From contig NZ_CP071796.1 of assembly GCF_017498525.1 (NCBI RefSeq), positions 2,852,001-2,916,000 on the forward strand: DNA of 64,000 nucleotides, in the 5' to 3' direction. Source of the stretch: Ottowia testudinis. Lineage in GTDB: Bacteria; Pseudomonadota; Gammaproteobacteria; Burkholderiales; Burkholderiaceae_C. Shown here piece by piece: positions 33,268-41,282 of the stretch. Under the pieces are notes generated by a model. It had not been told where the DNA came from, made no database searches, and was given only the letters and a program-made list of their open reading frames with translations. The first letter of the stretch is position 1; each line of letters starts with the position of its first letter. A program made the position numbers and the translations under genes.

Positions 33268-33453
33268 CTGGGTGGCGTGTCATGGCTCCAACTTACGCAG
33301 TGATGCGCTCTTCCCGAATACGGCAAGGCTCCTATGTGGCTCCTGGGCCAAAATGCGGGAAGCCAACTGCGAATGCCCGGATCGCGCTAAGTCGATGATC
33401 CGTTTGGGCTTTCGAGCCGCTGCCGATTTGCATGAAGCACTTGACAGCGGACA

Positions 33454-33461
33454 TTTTTCAT
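33454..33461 (+). other. TTTTTCAT octamer, candidate attR of the ICE
   Basis: Tn4371-family integrases recombine at a TTTTTCAT-like 8-bp core that flanks the element as direct repeats. This copy lies 187 bp after the last cargo gene and before the iron-uptake leader. The left copy is outside the window. The same octamer also occurs at 33989-33996 and 60646-60653, so the assignment is provisional. Confidence 0.45.
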
Positions 33462-33610
33462 GGGCGCGGGGCATGCGGCCTGGCCAAGACCGCGCGTCCA
33501 GCCGCGCCTTCGGATCGGCGTCTGGCGCCCACCGATCGTGGGCCAGGACGCCCGCTGAACGCCGCACAACGCCACCGAGATACGAGTCAAAAAAACACTC
33601 GTTTTTTATT

Positions 33611-33635
33611 GATAACCGTTCTCATTACGGTTATC
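33611..33635. promoter_or_regulatory. Fur-box-like inverted repeat
   Basis: GATAACCGT and ACGGTTATC form perfect 9-bp arms around TCTCATT, and the dyad overlaps an AT-rich promoter-like stretch (TTTTTTATTGATAA). The sequence resembles Fur boxes (GATAAT-type half sites around TTCTCATT). It precedes two siderophore receptors and PepSY genes, an expected Fur regulon. The distance to the first gene is 387 bp, which implies a long leader. Confidence 0.6.
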
Positions 33636-34022
33636 ATGCGACTGCGCGCCCATCGCTTCGTCAAGGCAATCTGGCGCCCCCTTTCATCGTGGGGACATCA
33701 CAGGAACAGAGACCTGGATGTCATTTGACCAGCCAGCGGTTCAATCCGGTTAGCCAGGTTCTTTTTTGGGCGCCCCCAGCCGCCCTATTCACCTGTGTTG
33801 ATTTGCCTGTGTTGAACGACCCGCTCATGCCCGCACCAAGCTCCGCCGTCACGCTGCCGGCCCAAGGCCCGTGACGGCCGGCTGACGCCGCGCGCTCCAC
33901 ACGGCGCGGCAGCTTCCCAATCCTTTTTGCACGCCATGGCGACCACCCGCGGGTGCCGCGATGCGCTGGCGCTCGCGCGTCGCCGGGCTTTTTCATCTTT
34001 TTTCCACACCGAAAGACTGGAC

Positions 34023-34745
34023 ATGAAACACATATTTGCCGCCCTGGCGCTGATCTGCGCCGCCACCGGCACCGAAGCCCACCACGTGTGGCTGGAGCAA
34101 GACGAACAGGGCGCGGTGCTGCATTTCGGCGAATTCGGCGACAACCTGCGCGAGACCTCACCCGGCCTGCTCGACAAGTTTCCCGGCCCGGTGGCGCGCA
34201 AGCTGGGCCCCAATGGCGAAACGCCGGTCACGCTGAAAAAAGGCGCCCAAGGCTTCGCGCTGAAGGCACGCGCCGGCAAGGGCGAAGCGCTGGTGGCCGA
34301 AGAGCGCGCCTACCCCACGTCCGAGCGCAAGGAGGGCGAGGCCACCGTGCGCAGCATCTACCTGCCCGCCGCGCGCCTGGCGGGCGACTTGTCGGCGCAC
34401 AAGCCGGCGTTGACGCTGGACCTGGTGCCCACCGGCGCGCGGCAGGGCGAAGCGGTGGAGTTTCAGGCGTTCTACAAGAGCCAGCCGCTGCCCAAGGCCA
34501 AGGTCGAAGTCGTCACGCCCTCGGGTTGGCGGCAGGAGCGCCACACCGACGCCAGCGGCAAGTTCAGCGCCCCCCTGCCCTGGCGCGGCCCCTACGCGCT
34601 GGAGCTGTCGCACCGCGACAACCAGCCCGGCGAGCGCGCTGGCGACCGTTACGACCGCGCCAGCTACGTGACCACGCTCACCGTGTATCAGCCCACGGGC
34701 ATCGCGCCCCTGCCCGCCGGGCCCGCCGCGCAGCCCAACAAGTAA
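34023..34745 (+). CDS. DUF4198 periplasmic protein of the iron-uptake locus
   Basis: The product has 240 residues with a signal peptide ending GTEAHH, so the mature protein begins with a His pair (HHVWLEQ) typical of DUF4198 proteins and possibly metal-binding. The C-terminal half is an immunoglobulin-like or carboxypeptidase-regulatory-like beta domain (AKVEVVTPSGWRQERHTDASGK). Homologues accompany TonB receptors and nickel/cobalt systems. It is the first gene of the presumed Fur-regulated operon, 36 bp before the receptor. Confidence 0.7.
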   Translation: MKHIFAALALICAATGTEAHHVWLEQDEQGAVLHFGEFGDNLRETSPGLLDKFPGPVARKLGPNGETPVTLKKGAQGFALKARAGKGEALVAEERAYPTSERKEGEATVRSIYLPAARLAGDLSAHKPALTLDLVPTGARQGEAVEFQAFYKSQPLPKAKVEVVTPSGWRQERHTDASGKFSAPLPWRGPYALELSHRDNQPGERAGDRYDRASYVTTLTVYQPTGIAPLPAGPAAQPNK

Positions 34746-34781
34746 GTCGCGCCCCGAGGCGGGCCACGAGGAGGAAGTTTC

Positions 34782-36923
34782 ATGCCAAAAAGCCATTGTT
34801 CCCCCGCCAATAAAGCGCGGATAGCTATTAATTCAATAGTAAATCAGCCGCTGCGTCCCGTCAGCGCCGCCGTACTGGCGCTGTGCATGGCCAGCGCCAG
34901 CACGGCGCAGACGGCCACCGAAGCGGCCCCGGCCGAGGCCACGCTGCAAGAGGTCAACGTCAAATCCCAGGCGGTGCGCGAAACCGCGACCACGCCCGTC
35001 ATCGGCTACCGCGCCCGCCGCGCCACCACCGCCACCAAGACCGACACGCCGCTGGCGGAAACACCGCAGTCCGTCACCGTGATCACGCGCGACCAGATGA
35101 CGGAGCAAGGCATGGCCAACCTGCAGGACGTGCTGGGCTACGCCGCCGGTGTGCGGTCTGACGCCTACGGGCTGGATTCGCGCACCGATTCGGTCAAGGT
35201 GCGCGGCAGCGACCCCGACACGTACCTGAACGGGCTGCGCGACAGCTTTGGTTACTACACCAGCACCGTGCGGCCCGATCCCTACACGCTGGAGCGCATC
35301 GAAGTCCTGCGCGGCCCGGCCGGCATGCTGTTCGGCGCAGGCACGGCGGCGGGCGTGGTCAACCTGGTCGGCAAGCAGCCGCAGTTCGAGCCGCAGCGCG
35401 AGGTTGGCCTGCAATTGGGCAGCTTCAACCGCAAGCAGGCGCAGTTCGACTTAACCGGCCCCATCAACGACCAATTGGCTTGGCGGCTGGTGGGGCTGGC
35501 GCGCAAGTCTGGCACGCAGGTCGACCATGTGCCCGACGACCGCGCACTGCTCATGCCCTCGCTCACCTGGCGGCCCAGCGCGGACACGCAATTCACCGTC
35601 GATGCGCTGTGGCAAAGCGACAAAACAGGCAGCACGGCACAGTTCTTTCCGTGGATCGGCACCGTGCTGCCCAGCGCGCACGGCCGGCTGCCCACCCGCC
35701 GCTTCATTGGCGAGCCGAGCGACCGCTACGACAGCGAACGCCGGCACATCGGCTGGCGCTTCGAGCACGCCTTCAACGACCAGTGGCGCGTGCGGCACAA
35801 CCTGCGCTACTCGCACAACCAGAACGTGGGCGTCTACCACTGGGCCGATTTTTCGACCCTCGTGGGCGGCTGGGGGGCCGACCCGATCGGCCAGCGCGTG
35901 ATCGGCCGCAAGCTGAGCGACACCGCGACCAAGACGCGCATGCTGCTGCTCGACCAGCACCTGCAAGGCCGGTTCTCGACCGGCGCGCTCCAACACACCG
36001 TGCTGGCCGGCATCGACCATGCGCGGCAGGACGAGCAGACCTGGCGCGCCGTGCGCCGCCCCAGCACCATCGATGCGTGGAACCCGGTCTATGGGCGCAC
36101 CACCGAAGTGCCGCGCACTCGCTCGCCCGACACCCGCCAGCGCAACACCGGCGTGTACCTGCAAGACCAGATCCAGTGGCAGAACTGGATTTTCGTCGCC
36201 GGCCTGCGCCATGACCGCACCACCGCCGGCGTGCAAGGCAAGCCCGACGACACCGTCAGCGCCACCACCCACCGGTTCGGTGCGATGGTCACCACGCCCT
36301 CGGGCTGGAACCCCTACCTCAGCTACGCCGAATCCTTCACGCCGCAAGCGCCGCGCGGCAGCGTCAGCTTCAAGCCGCTGCGCGGGCGCCTGTGGGAGCT
36401 GGGCCTGAAATACGAGCCACCCGGCCAGGCGCTGGCCTTCAACGCCGCGCTGTACGACGTGCAGGAGAAAAACCGCATCCAGTCGCCGCAGCCCGACGTC
36501 TACAACCAGCTCGGCAAAACGCGCACGCGCGGGCTGGAGCTGGAAGCGCGCGGCGCCGTGGGCCGCCACCTCGACGTGCTGGGTCACTACAACTACACCG
36601 ACGCCGACGCGCAGCTGAGCGGTGTGCCCAAGCACCAGGCCACCGCCTGGGGCGTGTACCGCTTCAGCACGTCGCGCCGCTTGGGCTGGTCGGTGGGCGC
36701 CGGCGTGCGCTGGATGAGCGCGTTTCGCGAACGCACCGGCCCGCGCGTGCCCGCCGTTGCCTTGGTCGACCTGATGCTGGCCTACGACACCGAGCACTGG
36801 CGCGTGGCGCTGAACGTGGCCAACGCCACCGACAAAGCCTACGTGGCTACCTGCTTGTCGCGCGGCGACTGCTGGTGGGGTGCGCGGCGCAACGTGGTGC
36901 TGAGTGCTACCTATCGGTTCTGA
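34782..36923 (+). CDS. TonB-dependent siderophore receptor 1
   Basis: This 713-residue outer-membrane protein has a signal peptide (about 45 residues, ending ASTAQ), then a possible TonB box (LQEVNVKSQ), a plug domain (ETPQSVTVITRDQMTEQGM, VKVRGSD, IEVLRGPAGMLFGAG), and a 22-strand barrel ending with aromatic Phe (SATYRF). The SVTVITRDQM signature is typical of hydroxamate and catecholate siderophore receptors (FoxA/FhuA group). The ligand cannot be told from sequence. It is complete. Confidence 0.88.
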   Translation: MPKSHCSPANKARIAINSIVNQPLRPVSAAVLALCMASASTAQTATEAAPAEATLQEVNVKSQAVRETATTPVIGYRARRATTATKTDTPLAETPQSVTVITRDQMTEQGMANLQDVLGYAAGVRSDAYGLDSRTDSVKVRGSDPDTYLNGLRDSFGYYTSTVRPDPYTLERIEVLRGPAGMLFGAGTAAGVVNLVGKQPQFEPQREVGLQLGSFNRKQAQFDLTGPINDQLAWRLVGLARKSGTQVDHVPDDRALLMPSLTWRPSADTQFTVDALWQSDKTGSTAQFFPWIGTVLPSAHGRLPTRRFIGEPSDRYDSERRHIGWRFEHAFNDQWRVRHNLRYSHNQNVGVYHWADFSTLVGGWGADPIGQRVIGRKLSDTATKTRMLLLDQHLQGRFSTGALQHTVLAGIDHARQDEQTWRAVRRPSTIDAWNPVYGRTTEVPRTRSPDTRQRNTGVYLQDQIQWQNWIFVAGLRHDRTTAGVQGKPDDTVSATTHRFGAMVTTPSGWNPYLSYAESFTPQAPRGSVSFKPLRGRLWELGLKYEPPGQALAFNAALYDVQEKNRIQSPQPDVYNQLGKTRTRGLELEARGAVGRHLDVLGHYNYTDADAQLSGVPKHQATAWGVYRFSTSRRLGWSVGAGVRWMSAFRERTGPRVPAVALVDLMLAYDTEHWRVALNVANATDKAYVATCLSRGDCWWGARRNVVLSATYRF

Positions 36924-36949
36924 CGTTTCACCCTGCACCCACAGATTTC

Positions 36950-39274
36950 ATGTCAAAACACTCCCTTGTCCAGGTCGATATTGCACCGGAAGCTATTCAT
37001 TCAATAGCGTCGTGGCGCGCGCACCCGGTGGCTGCGGCCTTGGCAGCGCTGGCGTGCGGCATGGCGCACGCCCAGACGGCCGATACGCCCGCCGTGCCGC
37101 ACGTGGCCGCGTCTGCGCCACAAACCAGCGATTTCGCGCCGCTGCCCGCGGCATCCGCGCCCCTGACCGACGCGGCAGCCGCCACCGAGATTGAAGCGGT
37201 AAGCGACACCACCACCGCCCCCGCCACGCTGGGCGAGATGACCGTCTCCGGTGCGCGCGAAGGCGCGTCCACCCGCCTGCCGCTTACCGCGCGCGAGACG
37301 CCGCAGTCGGTCAGCACCGTGGGCCGCCAGCAGATCGAGCGGCAGTCGCTCACCAGCGTGGATGCCGTGCTGCGGCGCGTGCCGGGGCTGTCGGTGTCGT
37401 TCTACGACACGCAGCGGCCGCTGTATTACTCGCGCGGTTTCAAGATCACCGACTTTCAGATCGATGGCCTGCCCACATTCAGCGACACCACCAATCAGGA
37501 GTTCGACACCGCGCTGTACGAGCGCGTGGACATCGTGCGCGGCGCCAACGGCATCCTCACGGGCGTGGGCGTGCCCTCGGCCACCATCAACCTGATCCGC
37601 AAGCGGCCCCGGCGGCAGTTCGGCGCCTCGGTGGCGTTAACCGCCGGTTCGTGGGATTTGTACCGCGCCGAGCTGGACCTGAACGCGCCCCTCACCCAGG
37701 ACGGCAGCGTGCGCAGCCGCCTGGTGCTGGCGCCGCAGAAGCGCCACAGCTTCCGCGACCGCTACCAAGAAAGCAAGCTGGCGCTGCTGGGCCTGGTCGA
37801 AGCCGATGTGGGCAGCAGCACCGTCGTTGCGCTGGGCTACCAGTGGCAGAACAACGACCCCAAGGCGCCCATCTGGGGCACCATTCCGCGCTTTGCCGCC
37901 GACGGCAGCCTGGCCGATTTGCCCGTGTCCAGCAGCTTCTCGCCGCCGTGGACGCGCTGGTGGCGCCATTCGGGCACGCTGTTTGCCACCGTCGATCACC
38001 AGATCAACGACCAATGGGCGCTGAAAGCCGCCTACAACCACACCGAAGGCCAATCGTTCAGCCTGCGCACGTATGCGTACGGCGCCACCACGTCGCAAGC
38101 GCCTTTCATCGACATGACCACGGGCCGCGGCGCCACGCTGTACGCCGGCCTGAGTGGCGGCGCCGAAAAGCAGGACACGCTGGACGCTTACTTAAGCGGC
38201 AAGCTCGACCTGGGCGGGCGCCAGCACGACATCACCGCCGGCATCAGCGGCACGCGCACCGTGGCGCGGGCCGACGGCTACACCTCGCTCAGCCGCTGGA
38301 GCCATGTGATCCCCAACGTGTTCACCTGGGACGGCAACGCGCCCGAGCCCGCGTACAGCAAGACGGGCGCCTGGAAGAACACCATCACCCAGCAGCTCGG
38401 CCTGTACGGCTCGGCGCGCTGGCGGCTGGGCGACAAGGTCTCGCTGCTGACCGGTGCGCGCCTCACCCACTGGCGCCGTCAGGTGGACAGCTACAGCACC
38501 AGCGGCGCCTTTACCGACACCAGCGCGCGGCAGAACGTGCGGCGCCAGCTGATTCCGTACCTGGGCGTGGTGGTCGATGTGACGCCCGCCGTGTCGGCCT
38601 ACGCCAGTCACACGCGCATCTTCAACCCGCAGAACTACCGCGACAAGAACAATGACCCATTGGCGCCCGCGCAAGGCAGCAACAGTGAGGTGGGCCTGAA
38701 GGCCGAGCTGCTGGATGGCCGCCTGCAAGGCCACTTCGCCGTGTTCGAGACGCGCCAGAACGCCTTTGGCGTGATCGACAGCAGCGTGCCGCCCAACAGC
38801 CTGCCCGACAACGGCACCGCCTACAAGGCCGTCAATGGCACCAAGGCGCACGGCTTTGAGCTGGGTGTGTCGGGCCGCGTGCGCCCCGGCTGGGACGTGC
38901 AGGCGGGCCTGACCTACATCAAGACCAAGCGCGCCGAAACCGACCTGCTGTGGGCCAACTTCCCTGATTGGCAATTGCAGCTGGGCACCGACTACCGCCT
39001 GCGGGGCGCGCTGGCGCCGCTCAGCATCGGCGGCGACCTGGCGTGGCAAAGCCGCATCCAGGGTTTCAACATCCCGCACCCCAGCGGCAAGGTGAGCGTG
39101 ACGCAAAAGGCCTACACCCTGCTCAACCTGCGCGCCAGCTGGCACTTCAGCGACAAGACCAGCCTGACGCTGGCCGTCAACAACGTGCTGAACACCAAGT
39201 ACTGGGCCAACCTGGACTACCCCAACTACGGCGACCCGCGCAGCGCCAGCCTGACGCTGCGCACGCGGTTTTGA
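36950..39274 (+). CDS. TonB-dependent siderophore receptor 2
   Basis: This 774-residue receptor begins 26 bp after receptor 1. The start ATG is at 36950; reading frame upstream of it runs through the previous gene and is not used. It has a signal peptide ending ACGMAHAQ, a long Ala/Thr-rich linker, a TonB-box-like LGEMTVSGA, a plug (ARETPQSVSTVGRQQIERQ, VDIVRGANGILTG) and a barrel ending LTLRTRF. The plug resembles FpvA/FecA-like ferric-siderophore receptors. Two different receptors in tandem suggest uptake of two xenosiderophores. Confidence 0.87.
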   Translation: MSKHSLVQVDIAPEAIHSIASWRAHPVAAALAALACGMAHAQTADTPAVPHVAASAPQTSDFAPLPAASAPLTDAAAATEIEAVSDTTTAPATLGEMTVSGAREGASTRLPLTARETPQSVSTVGRQQIERQSLTSVDAVLRRVPGLSVSFYDTQRPLYYSRGFKITDFQIDGLPTFSDTTNQEFDTALYERVDIVRGANGILTGVGVPSATINLIRKRPRRQFGASVALTAGSWDLYRAELDLNAPLTQDGSVRSRLVLAPQKRHSFRDRYQESKLALLGLVEADVGSSTVVALGYQWQNNDPKAPIWGTIPRFAADGSLADLPVSSSFSPPWTRWWRHSGTLFATVDHQINDQWALKAAYNHTEGQSFSLRTYAYGATTSQAPFIDMTTGRGATLYAGLSGGAEKQDTLDAYLSGKLDLGGRQHDITAGISGTRTVARADGYTSLSRWSHVIPNVFTWDGNAPEPAYSKTGAWKNTITQQLGLYGSARWRLGDKVSLLTGARLTHWRRQVDSYSTSGAFTDTSARQNVRRQLIPYLGVVVDVTPAVSAYASHTRIFNPQNYRDKNNDPLAPAQGSNSEVGLKAELLDGRLQGHFAVFETRQNAFGVIDSSVPPNSLPDNGTAYKAVNGTKAHGFELGVSGRVRPGWDVQAGLTYIKTKRAETDLLWANFPDWQLQLGTDYRLRGALAPLSIGGDLAWQSRIQGFNIPHPSGKVSVTQKAYTLLNLRASWHFSDKTSLTLAVNNVLNTKYWANLDYPNYGDPRSASLTLRTRF

Positions 39275-39309
39275 TGCGGTTACTGGCTTCATCGTCGTTT
39301 TGGGCGCCA

Positions 39310-39338
39310 GCGCTTTCTGATCAAGCGCGAGCAGCTAT
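39310..39338 (+). repeat. Dispersed palindrome + CAGCTAT repeat, copy A
   Basis: GCGCTT, 7 bases, AAGCGC, 3 bases, CAGCTAT. The same layout occurs at 58726-58754 and 61979-62007, always between genes. AGCTATGAAAA-type remnants without the stem occur elsewhere in the chromosomal part. None was seen in the ICE part. Confidence 0.6.
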
Positions 39339-39357
39339 GAAAAACAAAGCGCGTAGG

Positions 39358-39426
39358 CTGGGTTAGCGAAGCGTAACCCAGCGTTTTGCAGGCGCTTTCG
39401 CTGGGTTACGCCTTCGGCTAACCCAG
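39358..39426. repeat. Two REP-like palindromes abutting the IS110 left end
   Basis: CTGGGTTA pairs with TAACCCAG twice, at 39358-39365/39374-39381 and 39401-39408/39419-39426. These repetitive extragenic-type hairpins end one base before the insertion sequence. A related palindrome (GTTGGGTT/AACCCAAC) abuts the second IS copy. Confidence 0.6.
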
Positions 39427-39427
39427 C

Positions 39428-39643
39428 CTTGTATCTTTCCCCTCGAAGCAAAGAGAGCGTGTACCCAGCCTTAAAGCCTGGACTTTGATCCGTAGATGAC
39501 GCCCTTTGCTTCTTCTTCGTTCACCGGCCATGACACTGAACGGTAGCCAAGGGCTTTGACCCTGTATGTACAAGGCAAGTGGGGTGAGCAGGTGATTCGA
39601 TGATTTGTTGTTGTCATTGTTTTCAATAGCGAGGAATCAACCC
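39428..39643 (+). ncRNA. IS110 left-end non-coding region, candidate bridge RNA
   Basis: IS110-group elements express a bridge RNA from the non-coding left end that pairs with donor and target DNA and guides the recombinase. Here the 216-bp segment before the transposase is nearly identical in both copies although it holds no gene, which is consistent with a functional RNA. Loop sequences were not assigned. The call rests on family knowledge and geometry. Confidence 0.4.
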
Positions 39644-40626
39644 ATGTTCTCCATCGGCATTGATGTGGCCAAAGCCAAACTCGATGTCTGTGTCCTCTTT
39701 GAGCAGCGCAGCCGCACCAAGGTGGTGCCCAACTCGCCCGCCGGCTTTGCGCAGTTGCTGGCCTGGCTGCAACAGCATTGGCCCACGCAGCCCTTGAGCG
39801 GCTTTCACGCCATTCTGGAAGGCACTGGTGCCTATCACGAAGCCGCTGCTTGCGCCCTGTTCGATGCCGGTATCCGGGTGTCCATCGTCAACCCGGCGCA
39901 GGTGCGTGACTTTGCCCGGGGCCTGGGCATTCGCACCAAGACCGACGGCGTGGACAGCGCCGTGCTGGCGCGCTACGGGCTGCTGGTGCAACCGGCGGCC
40001 TGGACGCCCCGCTCGCGCATGTGCGCGTGCTGCAGGCCTTGCTAAGCCGGCGCGAGGCGATCGCCCAGGACTTGCGGCGTGAGCGCAACCGGCTGGAGAA
40101 GCAACAGGCCGGCCAGCCCGTGGCGCTGGTGCAGTCGTCCTTGGAGGACTCGATTGCCTTCTTGCAGCAGCAGCTCAAGGACATTGAGCGGCAGATCGAT
40201 CGGCACATTGACAGCCACCCGGATCTGAAGGGCGATGAGCAACTTCTGCAAAGCATCCCTGCGGTGGGTGAGAAGGTCAGCACACAGATGCTGAGTCTGC
40301 TGCGCAGCCGCAGTTTCGACACCGCCGAGCAACTGGCCGCTTATCTGGGGTTGGTGCCTGTTGAGCGGCAGTCGGGCTCTTCGCTCCTGGGCAGGGCGAG
40401 GCTGTCGAAGGCGGGGCCGGCCAAGCTCAGAGCCACGTTGTACATGGCAGCGGTGGTGGGCACTCGATACAACCCGCATGTGAAGGCTCTGTACGAGCGG
40501 CTGCTGGCCAACGGCAAGCCCAAGATGGCTGCGCTGGGCGCGGCCATGCGCAAGCTGGTGCATCTGTGCTTCGGGGTGTGGAAACATCAGCAGCCTTATC
40601 GGGCAGATTTGGTAAATGCCGCTTGA
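39644..40626 (+). pseudogene. IS110-family transposase, frameshifted, copy 1
   Basis: The N-terminal RuvC-like DEDD domain (GIDVAKAKLDV, ILEGTGAYHE, KTDGVDSAVLARYG) runs from 39644 to a stop at 40045. The C-terminal transposase_20 domain (IPAVGEKVSTQM, YLGLVPVERQSGSS) is open in the -1 frame to 40626. One missing C in ACGCCCCGCTC (about 40005) explains the break. Restoring it gives a single 327-residue protein, the usual IS110 size. The other copy has the same break. Inactivation is likely unless frameshifting occurs. Confidence 0.8.
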
Positions 40627-40717
40627 CAGGCAAGACGGTATCTACCAGCCAGCCTGAGGTATGGGGTTAATCAAGTCAATTTGGCCTTTTGTCCAGGTAT
40701 TTCAAACGCGAGAAGCT

Positions 40718-41095
40718 ATGAAAAAAGAAGCAAATCGACACACCACCCGCCGCTACCGCCTGGGCGTGGCGGCGCGCGCGCTGGCCGCCATCGGCGGCGG
40801 TTACGCGCTCAGCGCGCTGGCCAGCGTGGCGCTGGCGCTGTGGCTGCCGGTGGCGCGTGCCGAGGCGGTCACCTGGGGGCTGCTGGCGGCCTTCGTGGTG
40901 TATCCGCTGGCGGTGATGGGGGTGTTTGCCGCCCGCAGCGCCGCGCGCGCCTGGCTGGGCCTGGCGCTGCCGGCGGTGCTGCTGGGGCTGCCGGTGGCGC
41001 TGCATCACGCGGGCTGGCTGCACGCGGCGACGGAACCGGCGGGGCCGGCAGCACCGTTGGCTGTGCCCCTGTCCATTCCACCTTCCACGGGTTGA
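40718..41095 (+). CDS. DUF3649 membrane protein of the iron-uptake locus
   Basis: This 125-residue protein is basic at the N-terminus and has three membrane helices. DUF3649 proteins (often called iron transporters) accompany PepSY proteins and siderophore receptors in proteobacteria, where such sets are linked to periplasmic release or reduction of siderophore iron. The ATG lies in a repeat-like AGCTATGAAAA, so the exact start is unsure. The IS110 copy now separates it from the receptors and may affect its expression. Confidence 0.68.
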   Translation: MKKEANRHTTRRYRLGVAARALAAIGGGYALSALASVALALWLPVARAEAVTWGLLAAFVVYPLAVMGVFAARSAARAWLGLALPAVLLGLPVALHHAGWLHAATEPAGPAAPLAVPLSIPPSTG

Positions 41096-41099
41096 ACCC

Positions 41100-41282
41100 A
41101 TGACCGCTTCTTCCACTTCCGAATTCCGCCGCCTCTGGGCCTGGCCCATCGCGCTGGGCGTGCTGACCGCCAGCGGCCTGCTGTCGGCGCTGGTGTCCGA
41201 CGGCTGGGGCGACGCATGGTCGTGGCTAGCGCTGGGCGCGCCGGTCGCGGTGATGGCCTGGCACGCAGGCAAAAATCCATGA
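41100..41282 (+). CDS. Small membrane protein between DUF3649 and PepSY genes
   Basis: The product has 60 residues with two hydrophobic segments (WPIALGVLTASGLLSALV and WSWLALGAPVAVMAW). It starts 4 bases after the DUF3649 stop and overlaps the PepSY gene by 4 bases. Its position and size match the small unnamed proteins in such operons. The function is unknown; it is probably a subunit of the membrane reductase or permease assembly. Confidence 0.65.
   Translation: MTASSTSEFRRLWAWPIALGVLTASGLLSALVSDGWGDAWSWLALGAPVAVMAWHAGKNP

Larger units (their letters stand above)
1..33461. mobile_element. Tn4371-family integrative and conjugative element, right-hand part
   Basis: The gene order is the conserved backbone known from Tn4371-type ICEs: repA, parA, a small partition-like protein, DUF2840, traF and a relaxase on the left, then traG, trbBCDEJ, a TrbK-like lipoprotein, trbLFGI and DUF2274 on the right. 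A cargo block lies between the relaxase and traG. The integrase and left end are outside the window. The right end is placed at a TTTTTCAT octamer (33454-33461), the core repeat reported for this family, but another octamer lies at 33989-33996. All transfer genes look intact, so the element may still be self-transmissible. The ICE identity is firm; the exact end is not. Confidence 0.85.
33268..34022. other. Non-coding ICE-chromosome junction region
   Basis: These 755 bp contain no gene I can support on either strand. They hold two copies of the octamer TTTTTCAT (33454-33461 and 33989-33996), a Fur-like dyad (33611-33635), and a short direct repeat CCTGTGTTGA at about 33790-33820. If the ICE ends at the first octamer, the rest is the leader of the iron-uptake operon. 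Confidence 0.5.
39428..40645 (+). mobile_element. IS110-family insertion sequence, copy 1
   Basis: The ends were set by comparing with the inverted copy at 44776-46036: both share sequence from CTTGTATC to GGTATCTAC and diverge outside. It is about 1,218 bp with a 216-bp non-coding left end and a 19-bp right end. There are no terminal inverted repeats, as usual for IS110. It separates the receptors from DUF3649. The transposase is frameshifted. Confidence 0.8.

Noticed and set aside
36392..39274. A 960-codon reading for siderophore receptor 2
   Set aside because: The first 186 codons overlap receptor 1 in another frame and lack a signal peptide; the start at 36950 gives one.
39644..40626. 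Two separate IS110 proteins
   Set aside because: The two readings correspond to the two halves of one IS110 transposase and join at the normal 327 residues if one base is restored; a single broken gene explains them better.
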